Below are positions 37,492 to 47,037 of a DNA stretch of 64,000 bases, piece by piece. The stretch is from JACVRW01 sp963765135 (GTDB lineage: Bacteria; Actinomycetota; Thermoleophilia; Solirubrobacterales; Thermoleophilaceae). The stretch is taken from assembly GCA_963765135.1 (NCBI GenBank), contig CAVXUX010000003.1, positions 736,513-800,512 on the forward strand, written 5' to 3'. The notes under the pieces were generated by a model that saw nothing but the letters and a program-made list of their open reading frames with translations, made no database searches and was not told where the DNA came from. How positions within the stretch are numbered: position 1 is the stretch's first letter; each line of letters starts with the position of its first letter. Made by a program: the position numbers and the translations under genes.

Positions 37492-37917
37492 ATGGAACGC
37501 GCCAAGCGCTTCGGCCTGGCGGCCTTGATGGCGTTCCTCGCGCTCAACATCTGGACCGGCAGCCCGCTGCTCGCCCTGTGGATCGGCTCGCGCGTACAGG
37601 GGGAGGAGAGTCAGGCGTCGATGGCGGCCTTCGCGGCCGTGATCGGCTCGCTGGCCGTGTTCAGCATCCTGCTCTACCAGGCGCTCAAGCGCGTCATGTA
37701 CGCCTACCAGGAGACCACCGGCACGCTGCCCACGGTCAGAAGCCACGCGCCCTGGCTGCGCAGCATGCGCGGCGAGCGTCCCGACTACGGCGAGCGGCAG
37801 GTGATCAGCGGCGCCGAGCGGATCGTCGTGGTCACCGTGATCCTCGCCGCTGCCGCCTTCGAGGTGTGGTTCTTCTTCTTCTCGGGCTCGCCGATCGGCG
37901 GCAGCGGTGGGCGCTAG
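37492..37917 (+). CDS. Three-helix membrane protein between two tRNA genes (left-arm copy)
   Basis: A 141-residue protein. Hydrophobic segments lie at about residues 6-30 (FGLAALMAFLALNIWTG), 48-68 (AAVIGSLAVFSILLYQAL) and 112-132 (VVVTVILAAAAFEVWFFFF). A polar loop with RSHAPWLRSMRGERPDYG lies between helices two and three. No family is recognised. It is flanked by tRNA-Pro and tRNA-Arg on the same strand. The same protein is intact in the right arm, which supports it being real. Confidence 0.7.
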   Translation: MERAKRFGLAALMAFLALNIWTGSPLLALWIGSRVQGEESQASMAAFAAVIGSLAVFSILLYQALKRVMYAYQETTGTLPTVRSHAPWLRSMRGERPDYGERQVISGAERIVVVTVILAAAAFEVWFFFFSGSPIGGSGGR

Positions 37918-37928
37918 ATTCGCGCTAC

Positions 37929-38002
37929 GCCCCCGTAGCTCAGCTGGAAAGAGCGGCTGCCTTCTAAGCAGCGGGTCGGAGGTTCGAGTCCTCCCGGGGG
38001 CA
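37929..38002 (+). tRNA. tRNA-Arg (anticodon TCT) (left-arm copy)
   Basis: A 74-base cloverleaf: acceptor GCCCCCG pairs with CGGGGGC at 37995-38001 and the discriminator is A. The anticodon stem GCTGC/GCAGC encloses CTTCTAA, anticodon TCT, reading AGA. Its 3' end is duplicated about 5 kb downstream at about 42,969-43,001, the layout of a tRNA-targeted integration site. Confidence 0.95.
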
Positions 38003-38303
38003 TGCCGTGTTTTTCCTGCACAGCGGCGGTTTCCGGCGGCCGGGGCGCAGCACACGCCGCCATCCTGTGGCCCGCTAGTGGCACGATGCCAGTCCGAGGC
38101 GGCGCTGCTTGACTGCCGGTTCGGACGAGAAGCGGAAGTCGGGGGACCTACCGGTCTGCACGGGAAGCCGCAGTCCGGCCCCGCACGTCCAAGTGCTTCA
38201 CACAGGCGCGTTACCCCCACAAGCCGCTGGGGAACTTTGTCGCGGGTGCCGCTGACGGTTACGTCCTCGAGCAGGACCTGCGCGCCTCGGCGCAGGCCAG
38301 ACT
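38003..38303. other. Non-coding flank between tRNA-Arg and the MFS-cNMP gene (left arm)
   Basis: About 300 bases with no recognisable gene and no integrase, although an integrase would commonly sit next to such a tRNA 3' end. In the mirror region (52,663-52,968) a TGGCA-CGAC-TGCCA inverted repeat and CCCCAGC-GGCTT-GCTGGGG hairpin are visible; the copies here are partly corrupted. Confidence 0.5.
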
Positions 38304-39958
38304 TCAACGCAGTCGGTCGAAATCCGCCAGGTGCCCCGCGATCAGCTCGTCCGCGGCGGTCGTGCTGCGGGAGTAGCCAGCGACTGCGGCCACAAAACCA
38401 TCGCGGCTCACCGCGCACAGCGTCAGGCTCGTCACGGCGCGCACAGAAGCCGTGCGCCAGGCGCGCAGCAGCGCGATCTCGCCAAAGCCGTCGCCCGGGC
38501 CGATCGTCCCGATCAGTCGCCCGTCTCCGACCACTTCCGCCTCGCCCTGCTCGATCACGTAGAAGTCATCGCCGTGGTCGCCCTCCGCGAACACGAGCTC
38601 GCCCGGCGGCAGGCTGGAGCGGGTCAGCCCCGCGGCGAGCTGCTCGATCGTGGCCTCGGGCAGCGCACGCAGCATGGGCACGCGCTGGAGCAGGGCGATA
38701 TCGCTGTCCTGTACGCGCACGCGATCGTCAAGGGCGTGCAAGGTCCGCCACGCCGCGAGCACGGCGAAAGGGGCGAACAAGCCGATCAGGACGAGCGCCA
38801 GGCGGATGCCGACCGCGTCGATCACCAGCGGCGTGACGATCGCACCCGCCCCGACGCCGAGCGTGATGATCGCCTCGAAGGCTGCGAAGGTGCGGGCGAG
38901 CACGGCATCGTCGGCGAGCCGGGCCGGCAAGGTGAACGCGCCCACGTCCACGAGCGCGTTGCCGATGCCCACCAGGGCGAGCAGCAGGATCGCCGCCCAC
39001 TCGTGCGGGATCACGCCGATGCCCGCCAGCGGGGCTCCCCAGAGGGCGACACCGATCCCAAACCACCTGGCTAGCCATCCCCCTCCGACCAGCAGCGCGA
39101 CCGCGAGGGAGCCCGCCACGGCCCCGGCGCCGACCGCGGCGGTGAGCACCCCCACGCCAGCCTCGCCGGATCCGAACAGCTCGATCGAGACCACGACCGA
39201 GAAAACGGTCAGCGCGCCACGGGTGAACGTCTGCAACGTCGTGAGCCCCGTGAGCAGCGTCAAGTGGCGGTCGGCCACGATCGTGCGCAGGCCCTCGACC
39301 GTCTGGCTCAGCACCCGCGCTGCGGGGACGACCCCGACCCGCGGCGGGGTTTCGTAGCGCACCCCGGCCACGAGGGCAGTCGACAGCAGCGACACGCCCG
39401 CCGCCGTCGCGAACACCGCCGCAGGCCCGCTCAGGTCGAGCAACACGGCTGCGACCAGCGGCCCGACCAGCGTGGCCACCGAGTCGAGCAGACCGCGAAC
39501 GACGTTGGCACTCGTCAGCTCATTCGGAGTGACGCAGAGAGTCGGCAGCAGGGCGGAGTGCGCCGGTCTGTACAACGTCTGTGCCACGGTGGCGACGACA
39601 GCGCCGCGTAGACCATTCCAGTGGGCCCGTCCGCCGCGATCACCGCGGCCGCGATGCCAAGCGTGATCGCGCGTATCAGGCCGACCCACGCGAGCACCAC
39701 CTCTCGCCGCACCCGGTCCGCGATCGTCGCCGCAAACGGCGCAACCAGGGCAGCCGGAGCCATACGCAGAAGGCCGACGAGTCCGATCGCTGCCGCGCCG
39801 CCATCGCGGAACGCAACCACCCCGAGCGCGACGGTGGCGGCCCATTCCCCGCTCCACATCGCTCCGAACGCGAGCTGCGCGCGCCTGAGATTCCGGCTTC
39901 GAAAGTTCTGAGAGCACGCCGCAACAGCGTCCCCAATCCGGGCTCTCGTACGCCCCAT
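38304..39958 (-). CDS. MFS transporter with C-terminal cyclic-nucleotide-binding domain, frameshifted (left-arm copy)
   Basis: Same protein as the intact right-arm copy at 51,004-52,662. The N-terminus MGRTRARIGDAVAACSQNF to GPTGMVYAAL reads from ATG 39958; an indel near 39,600 shifts the frame. The remaining helices and the cNMP domain (EGDHGDDFYVIEQGEAEV, GPGDGFGEIALLRA) run to 38304. A second small difference, RAWRTASV instead of RACQRTASV, marks a 3-base loss or error. The break is unlikely to be biological because the mirror copy is open. Confidence 0.82.
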
Positions 39959-40230
39959 CCGCGGACTATCCCACCTCGCCCGCTCCGATCTCGGCCCTGA
40001 GCCCCTTCGTGCGGCCTACGGCAAGGCGCTTCTACCTGGTCGGAGCGCGGCCGCGGGATCTTCTCCACGCCCGTCAAGTCAGCGCACGGCTACCCAAGCG
40101 CATCTGTTTCCGCCTGCCAAATGTCGCGCTGGATTCTCCACTTCGCCTAGCGTGTCTTGACTCGCGCTGCTTGCGGCTGTAAGCCACGCATCATCGAGTG
40201 GACAGGTACTTCGTCCAGGAGGAGCGCGGG

Positions 40231-40808
40231 ATGAGACGGTGCCCCGTGGGTGTCGTGGCGTTCGGAATGGCCTTCGCCACGCCGGGGGCAGCCGGCGCGC
40301 AAACTCCGCAGGATTCCCCGGGGTGGGCCGGTGCAAGCGGGCTTCATCACTTCTTTTCGGCCTCGACGCTTTTTGCGGACCGGCGGGCTGGGACACCCAG
40401 CGGCCAGGTCAGATTCGACATCTTCGATGGCGCAGCCGCATTCGCCGGCCCGGTGACCTGCTTGGCCGTCAGCGGGCACACCGGCCATCATGGACGTTTT
40501 CAAAATCAGACTCGGCCGCTCGGAAACGAGAAGGTCCTGGCAGTGGACGGCCAGCCCGTTTCCTTGGACCTTCTGGGGTTCGGCCAGGCACCTGGGACCA
40601 TTGCTCGCCGCTGCCGCCGCCGAGCGTTGGGGACCGCTCTCGGACGGGCGACATCACCATCACCGATGCGCCACCCGTGCCGACCTCCAAGGACCAATGC
40701 AAGAAGTGCGGCTGGAAGAACCTTCTTCGGCGTCTTCAAGAACCAGGGCGACGGCGTCAGCTTCGTAGCAACCGGAGGCCGAAGAGCCCTGCGGCGGGCG
40801 GTCCCTAA
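40231..40808 (+). CDS. Secreted protein with C-terminal CKNGGW motif, corrupted (left-arm copy)
   Basis: Counterpart of the intact right-arm gene at 50,162-50,734. The signal region MRRCPVGVVAFGMAFATPGA and an AGGAGG ribosome site are clear. Several indels then break the frame; fragments such as SGQVRFDIFDGAAAFAGPVTCLAVSGHT and SFVAT can still be read. The 3' end runs directly into the A7G22 tract, so the last codons are unreliable. Confidence 0.6.
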
Positions 40809-40835
40809 AAAAAGGGGGGGGGGGGGGGGGGGGGG
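40807..40835. other. Artificial A7G22 tract replacing real sequence
   Basis: Seven A followed by 22 G. At the mirror position (about 50,128-50,163) the right arm has about 36 bases of normal mixed sequence that include the leader of the first NTF2-like gene. A homopolymer pair of this kind inside otherwise complex DNA is a base-calling or consensus failure, not biology. Confidence 0.85.
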
Positions 40836-40837
40836 CG

Positions 40838-41419
40838 ATGTCGCAGGAGAACGTCGAGTTCGTGCCAAAAAGTCGCCTCTGGGTGCGTGACCCGTCGAGC
40901 CGGCCGCTCGACCCAGCGGCTGACTCTGCGCTTCCCCCGGCTCGCCGATGCCTTCGCTTGACTGATCATTGGTCGTCTGCCCCCGACCTCGCGGGTTCGA
41001 CGCAGGCCCCCGTGCCGGCGAGGCTCCGAGCTCGCAATGGAGGCATTCAACCGCCTAGTCGTCGACGCGGCGGTTTCCTATGACTATGCCCAATGCTAGT
41101 TCGAACCACCCCGCGAGTTCGTTGAGGGTGGGATTTTATTGTGCAAGCTATCGCGGTCTGGCCGGCTTCCGTAAATACGTTTCGACTTGGTCGGAGGTTT
41201 TTGGGTCCGATCTGCGTGTAACCCCTATGAAACTGATCGACTTCGGTGACCGCGTCGTGTCGCTCGCGGACCTCCAGGCACGCGGTCAGGCCAGTGGTCT
41301 GCCGTTTACCGGGACCATCGCGACAGTCTCCGTGCTCAAGGACGGGGGAAGGCGAGCCGCGTACAGGCTTGCAAAGACCACGCGCAAGCCCTCGCCAAAG
41401 CGTCGGGCTGTCGGAGTAG
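40838..41419 (+). CDS. NTF2/SnoaL-like protein 1, corrupted (left-arm copy)
   Basis: Counterpart of the intact 188-residue right-arm gene at 49,559-50,125. It starts ATGTCGCAGGAGAACGT and ends with the shared GLSE-stop. Several indels and substitutions break the frame between these ends. Fragments recognisable in different frames include MSQENVEFV, SYRGLAGFRKYVSTWSEVFG and LIDFGDRVVSLADLQARGQA. Confidence 0.6.
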
Positions 41420-41422
41420 GCC

Positions 41423-41826
41423 ATGTCGCAGGAGAACCGTCGAAGTGGTCGTCAGCGCGCTTGAAAAGTGGAATTCCGGCGACGACACCGGCGCCCTCGA
41501 ATCCCTCGCGCCGGACGTGGAGAACCATGACAACATCGGACGCGGCACGCCGCTGGAGGGCGTCTACTACGGCCACGCCGAAGCGCGGAAGCTCTGGGCG
41601 GACTATAACGGCAGTCGTTCGCAGAAGCCCGATTTGCAATGGATCGAGCGACGGAGCACGACGCCGTCGTGCTCGTCGGCTCGACATTTTTCCGCATTGC
41701 GCGGCACCGGCAGCGGCGCCGTGGCGGACACACCCACGGAGTTCGAGCACGGAGTTGGGAAAACGCCAGTTTTTCTGGACCGGCGACCAGCTCCGGCCCT
41801 CCTGTGTGTGGGGCTGTCGGAGCAGC
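41423..41826 (+). CDS. NTF2/SnoaL-like protein 2, corrupted (left-arm copy)
   Basis: Counterpart of the intact 135-residue gene at 49,148-49,555. An extra C in the first codons (GAGAACCGTCGAAG) shifts the frame; VVSALEKWNSGDDTGALESLAPDVE and RGTPLEGVYYGHAEARKLWAD are readable. The stop expected after GLSE reads CAG instead of TAG, so the frame is not closed at the usual point. Confidence 0.58.
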
Positions 41827-41908
41827 CGGGCCCTCGTTGGGCTCTTTGCGTAACAGCTAGAGCAGTTCCACGCGGGTCAGACCCTGAAGACGCGATACTC
41901 GGCGGGCG

Positions 41909-42316
41909 ATGTCGCAGGAGAACGTGGAGATCGTTCGGCGCGTGTCGGACGCCTACAACCGCCTCGACGTGGGAGCGATGCTCGACGAACTCCACCCTGA
42001 GATCGAGTGGCACCCCTGGTTGCAGCTTCAGCTCGGCGGGGGAGCCACCGTGTATCGGGGGCACCAAGGCGTCCGCAAGGGAATCCGAGAACTTGAAGAA
42101 GCGTTCTCTGAGATCCAGGCAAAGCAAACAGAGATCCGCGACCTTGGCGAGCGAGTCGTCGCCGTCGGTCACCACCGGGGACGCGGCAAGGAGAGCGGCG
42201 CCATAACCGAATCGCCACTCGCTTGGATCGTGGAGTTCAAGAGTGGCAAGGTGATTCGGGTCCGCGAGTATCTCGACCCGAAGAAGGCCCTCGAAGCCGT
42301 GGGGCTGTCGGAGTAG
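41909..42316 (+). CDS. NTF2/SnoaL-like protein 3 (left-arm copy)
   Basis: An intact 135-residue protein of the NTF2/SnoaL-like cone fold: MSQENVEIVRRVSDAYNRLDVGAMLDELHPEIEWHPW at the start, YRGHQGVRKGIRELEEAF, then WIVEFKSGKVIRVREYLDPKKALEAVGLSE at the end. It differs from the right-arm copy at about ten residues (for example NRLD versus NRGD, and VGHHRGRGK versus IGRLRGRGN), more than random single-base noise in a polished sequence would give. No catalytic residue can be assigned. Confidence 0.82.
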   Translation: MSQENVEIVRRVSDAYNRLDVGAMLDELHPEIEWHPWLQLQLGGGATVYRGHQGVRKGIRELEEAFSEIQAKQTEIRDLGERVVAVGHHRGRGKESGAITESPLAWIVEFKSGKVIRVREYLDPKKALEAVGLSE

Positions 42317-42319
42317 CCG

Positions 42320-42880
42320 ATGTCGCAGGAGAGCGTGGAGCTCGTGCGCAAGCCGCTTCGGGTCCGTGAGCAGTCGGGCCGCACGCTTTATCAGCGACTG
42401 GCTCTGCGCTTCCCGGAGCCTGTTCCCTGGGTTCGCTCGTCGGATCAGTACCCGGTTCTCGTCTGCGTCAAGCGAGCTCGTGGCGAGCCGCCCGGCTTGC
42501 ACTGGAGGCGTACAACCGTCGCGATCTGGTCGGCGGTTGAATCGGCTGCCACCCGGAGTTTGACGGCCACCCGGATCGCAGGCGGGTCGAGGCCGGTCTC
42601 AGCGGAACCGAGCTATCGCGGTTTGGAGGGTGACCCCGGAGCACGTGGCCGCCACCGCCGAGGTCTATGCCGGGGAGGTGTACGTGAAGCCGACCACGAA
42701 CTCATCGACCTCGGAGACCGGTTTGTGATCCTCGCCGAGGCCCCGATGCGCGCGCACAGGCGAGCCGTGTCCCGCTCACCGAGGCATGGGCACTCGTTGG
42801 GACAGTGAGTGACGGCAGGGGTGATCTCCTACCAGGAGTACTTCGACCACGCCGAGGCCCTCGAAGCCGTGCGCGGGTCG
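42320..42880 (+). CDS. NTF2/SnoaL-like protein 4, corrupted (left-arm copy)
   Basis: Counterpart of the intact 188-residue gene at 48,091-48,657. It starts MSQESVELVRKPLRVREQSGR and should end YFDHAEALEAVGLSE, but indels from about 42,420 onwards scatter the parts over three frames and the terminal GLSE-stop is damaged near 42,875. It starts 3 bases after the stop of protein 3, as in the right arm. Confidence 0.58.
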
Positions 42881-42968
42881 GAGAGCCGGCCGCTCAGGTC
42901 TCCAACCTCTGGATCAGGGTCGGCGTCGAAGCCGAGGGCTTGTTCGAGGCGGAAGCGGTCGCACTGGC

Positions 42969-43001
42969 AGTGGGTCGGAGGTTCGAGTCCTCCCGGGGGC
43001 A
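42969..43001 (+). repeat. Copy of tRNA-Arg 3' end, attachment-site-like (left arm)
   Basis: The last 32-33 bases, from GGGTCGGAGG to the discriminator A, repeat the 3' end of tRNA-Arg(TCT) at 37929-38002 in the same orientation. No 5' half of a tRNA is present. This is the usual footprint of integration into a tRNA gene 3' end. Confidence 0.7.
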
Positions 43002-43021
43002 CTGCGGCTGGCCGACGCCAG

Positions 43022-43941
43022 CTACGCCATGTTGATCGCCACGTCGTCGGCGACGCTGCCGAGCAGCGTGTAGTCGCACCGGGTCTCTTGTAGCAGGGAG
43101 CCGGGCACGAACTCGTTCACCGGTCCATGGGCGACCAGGCGGGCGATGAAGCGCTGCCACGAGACGCCGCCCCCGAGGTCGCCGTCGAGCCAGAACTGAA
43201 CGGTGGCGGGCGCCGAGCACCTCGCGCGGGCCGATCGTCGCCGCCTTCGGGGGCACCCACGACCAGTCGCCGCCGAACGAGTGCAGCGCGTTCTGCATGA
43301 CGGTCATCGGGTGGAGCTCGACGATCCGGGCGCCCGCCTGCTTGTAGGCGTCGATGTCGCCGTCGAACTCATGCCCGAGTTGGGGCTCCCAGAACGCGAT
43401 GTGCCCGCTCCAGCCGATGCCGCCGTAGCAGACGTCGGCGCCGCCGCGCTCCTCGATCCGCTTGGAGTAGTCGCCGATCGTGGTCGTGGCTGGGGAAGTG
43501 GATCTGCGACTCCGGCGGACGCAGCTCGGCGTCGATGCGCCCGAAGAAGTGCTCCTGCATCGCCCGCGCGAACGATCCCGTCCACGAGGCCGGTGCCGTA
43601 CGCCCGTCCTGGTCGGCGTACTCGTCCATGTTGAACGTATGCACGTGCCCCAGCGAGAGCCGCTCGTCGTTGATGCTGCGAGCTGCGAGCGCGTACTGCG
43701 GCATCGGCCCGACGGGGAGGATCAGCGTGAGTTCGCGGCCCTCCTCGCGCGCCGTCCGTATGCGGCCGACGAGGTCGTCGGCGAACGCCGTGTAGAAGGC
43801 CGCCGGCTCCTCCTCGAGGCGGATTTGGAAGTCCCGGTTCGGGTGGTCGGCCATGCGTTCGCGCGGGATCGCGCGGACGCGCGCGCAGGCCTCGGCGTCA
43901 CGGAAGCTGACGAACGGGGCGAGGTCGTAGCGGAAGGACAT
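43022..43941 (-). CDS. NagB/RpiA-fold sugar-phosphate isomerase/deaminase-like protein, frameshifted (left-arm copy)
   Basis: Counterpart of the intact right-arm gene at 47,038-47,955. From ATG 43941, MSFRYDLAPFVSFRDAEACARVRAIP through IHFPSHDHD is in one frame; an extra base near 43,485 then shifts it. The second half (YGGIGWSGHIAFWEPQLGHEFDGD to DDVAINMA) follows in other frames with a second indel near 43,200. The atypical GWSGHIAFWEP site is the same in both arms, so it is not an error. Confidence 0.75.
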
Positions 43942-43961
43942 GAGGCCCGCGTCGTCAGTCG

Positions 43962-45058
43962 CTAGCGATTCTCCGGGCAGTAGCGCTCATACTCGCCGAC
44001 GCACACGTCGTCCCAGGACGCGAAGTCGTCGGCGATCACCGTGTCGCCGATGTTGTCCTTGCGGATCGTCAGCGGCTTGAGCAGGATCGTCGGCACCTTC
44101 CCGTTCTCGTTGTCGACCTTGGCGTTGAGGCCGGTGGGATCCTCGCCGCGAGCCACCTGCACCGCCAGCTTGGCGGCCTTGGTCGCCTGGTCCTTGATCG
44201 AGAAGTAGACCGTGAAGGACTGCTCGCCGGCCAGGATGTGCTGGAGCGCCTCGGCGGTGGCGTCGAGGCCCACTGGTCGGGACGTCGAGCTTGCGGGACT
44301 TGCGCGCCGCGATCGTCGAGTTCGCGAGCGTGTCGTTGGCCGCGAGCGTGCCGTCGAAGTCCTCGTTGGAGCCTGGAGCATCTGCTCGTAGATCGTCAGC
44401 GCCTTCTGGCCGTCCCAGTTCGGCACCGCCTGCTCGGCCGCGACGTCGATGTTCTTGCCGCTCGCTGCTTGAGGACCTCGGTGTAGCCCTTCTTGAGGTC
44501 GGTGGCGAACGAGTCGGTGGGGGCGCCGTAGAGGATCGCGATCCGCGGCGGAATCCTTGCCCTTGAGGTCCTCGATCAGGCCCTTGGCCTGCAGGCGCCC
44601 GGCCTCGGTCGCGTCGCCGGAGACGTAGTAGTCGGCGTCGCCGCCGACGGTCAGCCGGTCGTAGTCGATCATCGTCACGCCCTGCGCCTTGGCGTCGTCG
44701 ATGATCGCCGCGCCGCTGCCCGGGTCGAGGTTGACGAGCAGGATCACCTTCGCGCCCTCGGTGATCGCCTGCTCGGCCTGGTTGCGCTGGGTCGCGGGGT
44801 CGCCCTCGGCGTTGCTGATGATGTAGTCGTCCGTCGAGAGGCCGGCGGCCTTGAACGCCTGCTCGAAGAAGCGCGGTCGGCCGTCTCCCAGCGGTCCGAG
44901 GACTTCGAGTCGGGGAGCAGGACGGCGATCTTGCCGCTCAGCTCCGCCGGACTGCCTCCGTCGCCGCCGCCGTCGGAGTCGTCGTCGCCGCCGCACGCCG
45001 CCGTCCCGAGCGCCAGCAGTGCCGTCACGATCGCCGAGGTCAGTCGCCTCGTACTCAC
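43962..45058 (-). CDS. Sugar ABC transporter substrate-binding lipoprotein, XylF-like, frameshifted (left-arm copy)
   Basis: Counterpart of the right-arm gene at 45,922-47,017. Starts at GTG 45058 with a lipoprotein signal (LLALGTAACGGDDDSDGGG), then SGKIAVLLPDSKSSDRWETAD. Indels near 44,870, 44,550, 44,465, 44,370 and 44,275 break the frame. The C-terminal part to CVGEYERYCPENR is readable. Substitutions such as AQGVTMIDYD versus SQGVKMIDYD in the right arm suggest haplotype differences as well as noise. Confidence 0.78.
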
Positions 45059-45202
45059 GCCTAGATCCTCCTCGTTCGTCCGGCTGGGACTGTCCTTACC
45101 CCGACCCGCGGGTCAACACACATCGTCGGGCGAGCTTCAACTTGCTGTTGACCGCTGCGTTAGGTTTAGCCAGGCACATGCTCCTGGGGTTCACCGGCTT
45201 CC

Positions 45203-45488
45203 ATGAACGGATCCCATTTTTGCTCGTCCTCCACCTTCTCCTCCTCCCGGGTCCCGCCAAGACTGGCTAGACGCGGGTCGTGTGGTGGCTGTCGTGCTTG
45301 GCAGCATCGCCGCGCTGGTGGCGCTATCGAAAATGCTTGGTGGCGCGGCCCTGATCGGCGCGCACGCGAGCGCACGTGACTCGGACGGCTACTACACCAC
45401 CGGCACCGAGCGTCTGGCGACGGGCACTTACGCGCTCACGGCTGAGGACATCGACCTGGGACGGGACGCGGCCGATTTCGTGCCGTCT
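45203..45488 (+). CDS. Membrane protein cut by the palindrome turn (left-arm copy)
   Basis: Starts ATG 45203. After early indels (the proline-rich N-terminus is damaged) the hydrophobic segment VVAVVLGSIAALVAL and the exported part GAHASARDSDGYYTTGTERLATGTYALTAEDIDLG read in one frame up to DAADFVP at the turn. Beyond 45,488 the frame only reads the antisense of itself. The true C-terminus is missing. Confidence 0.6.
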
Positions 45489-45502
45489 CTCGGCACGAAA
45501 TC
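45474..45502. repeat. Hairpin at the centre of the inverted duplication
   Basis: GATTTCGTGCCG (45474-45485) and its exact reverse complement CGGCACGAAATC (45491-45502) flank a five-base loop TCTCT. This is the turn point of the whole 37-kb palindrome. The arms continue to match beyond it with small differences (ACGGGACG versus AAGCGACG equivalents). Confidence 0.93.
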
Positions 45503-45775
45503 GGCCGCGTCGCTTCCCAGGTCGATGTCCTCAGCCGTGAGCGCGTAGGTGGCCGTCGCCAGACGCTCGGTGCCGGTGGTGTAGTAGCCGTCCGAGTCAC
45601 GTGCGCTCGCGTGCGCGCCGATCAGGGCCGCACCACCAAGCAGCAGCGCAAGCGCGATGAGCGCGGCGATGCTGCCAAGCACGACAGCCACTACACGACC
45701 CGCGGTCCAGCCAGTCTTGGCGGCCCCGGGAGGAGGAGTAGGTGGAGGACGAGCGTCGGGAGGGATCTCGTTCAT
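45488..45775 (-). CDS. Membrane protein with Pro-rich N-terminus, cut by the palindrome turn (right-arm copy)
   Basis: The cleaner copy: ATG 45775, Pro-rich cytoplasmic start (MNEIPPDARPPPTPPPGAAK), one membrane helix VVAVVLGSIAALIALALLLGGAALIG, then an extracytoplasmic part SDGYYTTGTERLATATYALTAEDIDLGSDAADFVP that ends at the turn. The frame continues into its own antisense, so the C-terminal domain is absent from the window. Similar actinobacterial proteins of unknown function have a longer beta-rich exterior domain. It is divergent from the sugar-binding lipoprotein gene. Confidence 0.65.
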
Positions 45776-45921
45776 GGAAGCCGGTGAACTCCGGGCGTGT
45801 CCTGACTAAACCTGACGCAGCGGTCAAGAGCAAGTTGAAGCTCGCCCGACGATGTGTGCTGACCGCGCCGGTCGGGAACGTAAGGAACAGTCCCAGCCGG
45901 ACGAACGAGGAGGATCGAGGC

Positions 45922-47017
45922 GTGAGTACGAGGCGACTGACCGCGGCGATCGCGACGGCCCTGCTGGCGCTCGGGATGGGGGCGTGCGGCGGCGACGACG
46001 ACTCCGACGGCGGCGGCGACGGAGGCACGTCCGGCGGCGAGCTGAGCGGCAAGATCGCCGTCCTCCTCCCCGATTCGAAGTCTTCGGACCGGTGGGAGAC
46101 GGCGGACCGGCGCTTCTTCGAGCAGGGGTTCGAGGCCGCCGGCCTCTCGAAGGACGACTACATCATCAACAACGCCGAGGGCGATCCCGCGACCCAGCGC
46201 AACCAGGCCGAGCAGGCGATCACGTCGGGCGCAAAGGTCATCCTGCTCGTCAACCTCGATCCGGGCAGCGGCGCGGCCATCATCGACGACGCCAAGTCGC
46301 AGGGCGTGAAGATGATCGACTACGACCGCCTGACCGTCGGCGGCGACGCCGACTACTACGTCTCAGGCGACGCGACCGAGGCCGGGCGGCTACAGGCCAA
46401 GGGCTTGATCGAGGACCTCAAGGGCAAGGATTCCCCGCGGATCGCGATCCTCTACGGGGCCCCCACGGATTCGTTCGCCACCGATCTCAAGAAAGGCAAC
46501 ACCGAGATCCTCAAGAGCAGAGAACGTCGACGTCGCTGCCGAGCAGGCCGTGCCGAACTGGGACGGCCAGAAGGCGCTGACGATCTACGAGCAGATGCTG
46601 CAGGCGTCCGACGAGGACTTCGACGGCACACTGGCGGCCAACGACACCCTCGCGAACGCGACGATCGCGGCGCGCAAGTCCCGCGAGCTCGCGACGATCC
46701 CGACCAGCGGCCTGGACGCCACGGTCGAGGCGCTCCAGCACATCCTGGCCGGCGAGCAGAGCTTCACGGTCTACTTCTCGATCAAGGACCAAGCGACCAA
46801 GGCCGCCAAGCTGGCGGTGCAGCTGGCTCGCGGCGAGGATCCCACCGGCCTCAACGCCAAGGTCGACAACGAGAACGGGAAAGTGCCCACGATCCTGCTC
46901 AAGCCGCTGACGATCCGCAAGGACAACATCGGCGACACGGTGATCGCCGACGACTTCGCGTCCTGGGACGACGTGTGCGTCGGCGCGTATGAGCGCTACT
47001 GCCCGGAGAATCGCTAG
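45922..47017 (+). CDS. Sugar ABC transporter substrate-binding lipoprotein, D-xylose (XylF)-like, one frameshift (right-arm copy)
   Basis: Periplasmic-binding-type lipoprotein of about 364 residues. AGGAGG at 45,908 precedes GTG 45922; the lipobox is GMGAC. The mature protein begins GKIAVLLPDSKSSDRWETADRRFFEQGFEAAG, with QAEQAITSGAKVILLVNLDPGSGAAIIDDAK and VKMIDYDRLTVGGDADYYVSGD, all typical of the XylF/ChvE class binding xylose or related pentoses. One indel near 46,515 (after NTEILKS) separates it from ENVDVAAEQAVPNWDGQKALTIYEQML to the end. No permease or ATPase follows; a NagB-like gene starts 20 bases later. Confidence 0.85.
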
Positions 47018-47037
47018 CGACCGACGACGCGGGCCTC

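Larger units (their letters stand above)
26976..45485 (+). repeat. Left arm of giant inverted duplication
   Basis: This 18.5-kb stretch recurs in reverse complement from 45,491 to the window end. Paired gene ends sum to about 90,971-90,994, so the order is kept without rearrangement. The tRNA genes are identical in both arms. The section 40-45.5 kb is visibly corrupted by indels compared with the right arm. Confidence 0.95.

Noticed and set aside
40807..40835. Phase-variable homopolymer tract
   Set aside because: The mirror position carries normal complex sequence, and an A7G22 block with frameshifts on both sides is a read error.
42969..43001. A third tRNA gene
   Set aside because: Only the T-arm and 3' acceptor strand are present; no matching 5' acceptor strand, D-arm or anticodon stem can be built upstream in either arm.
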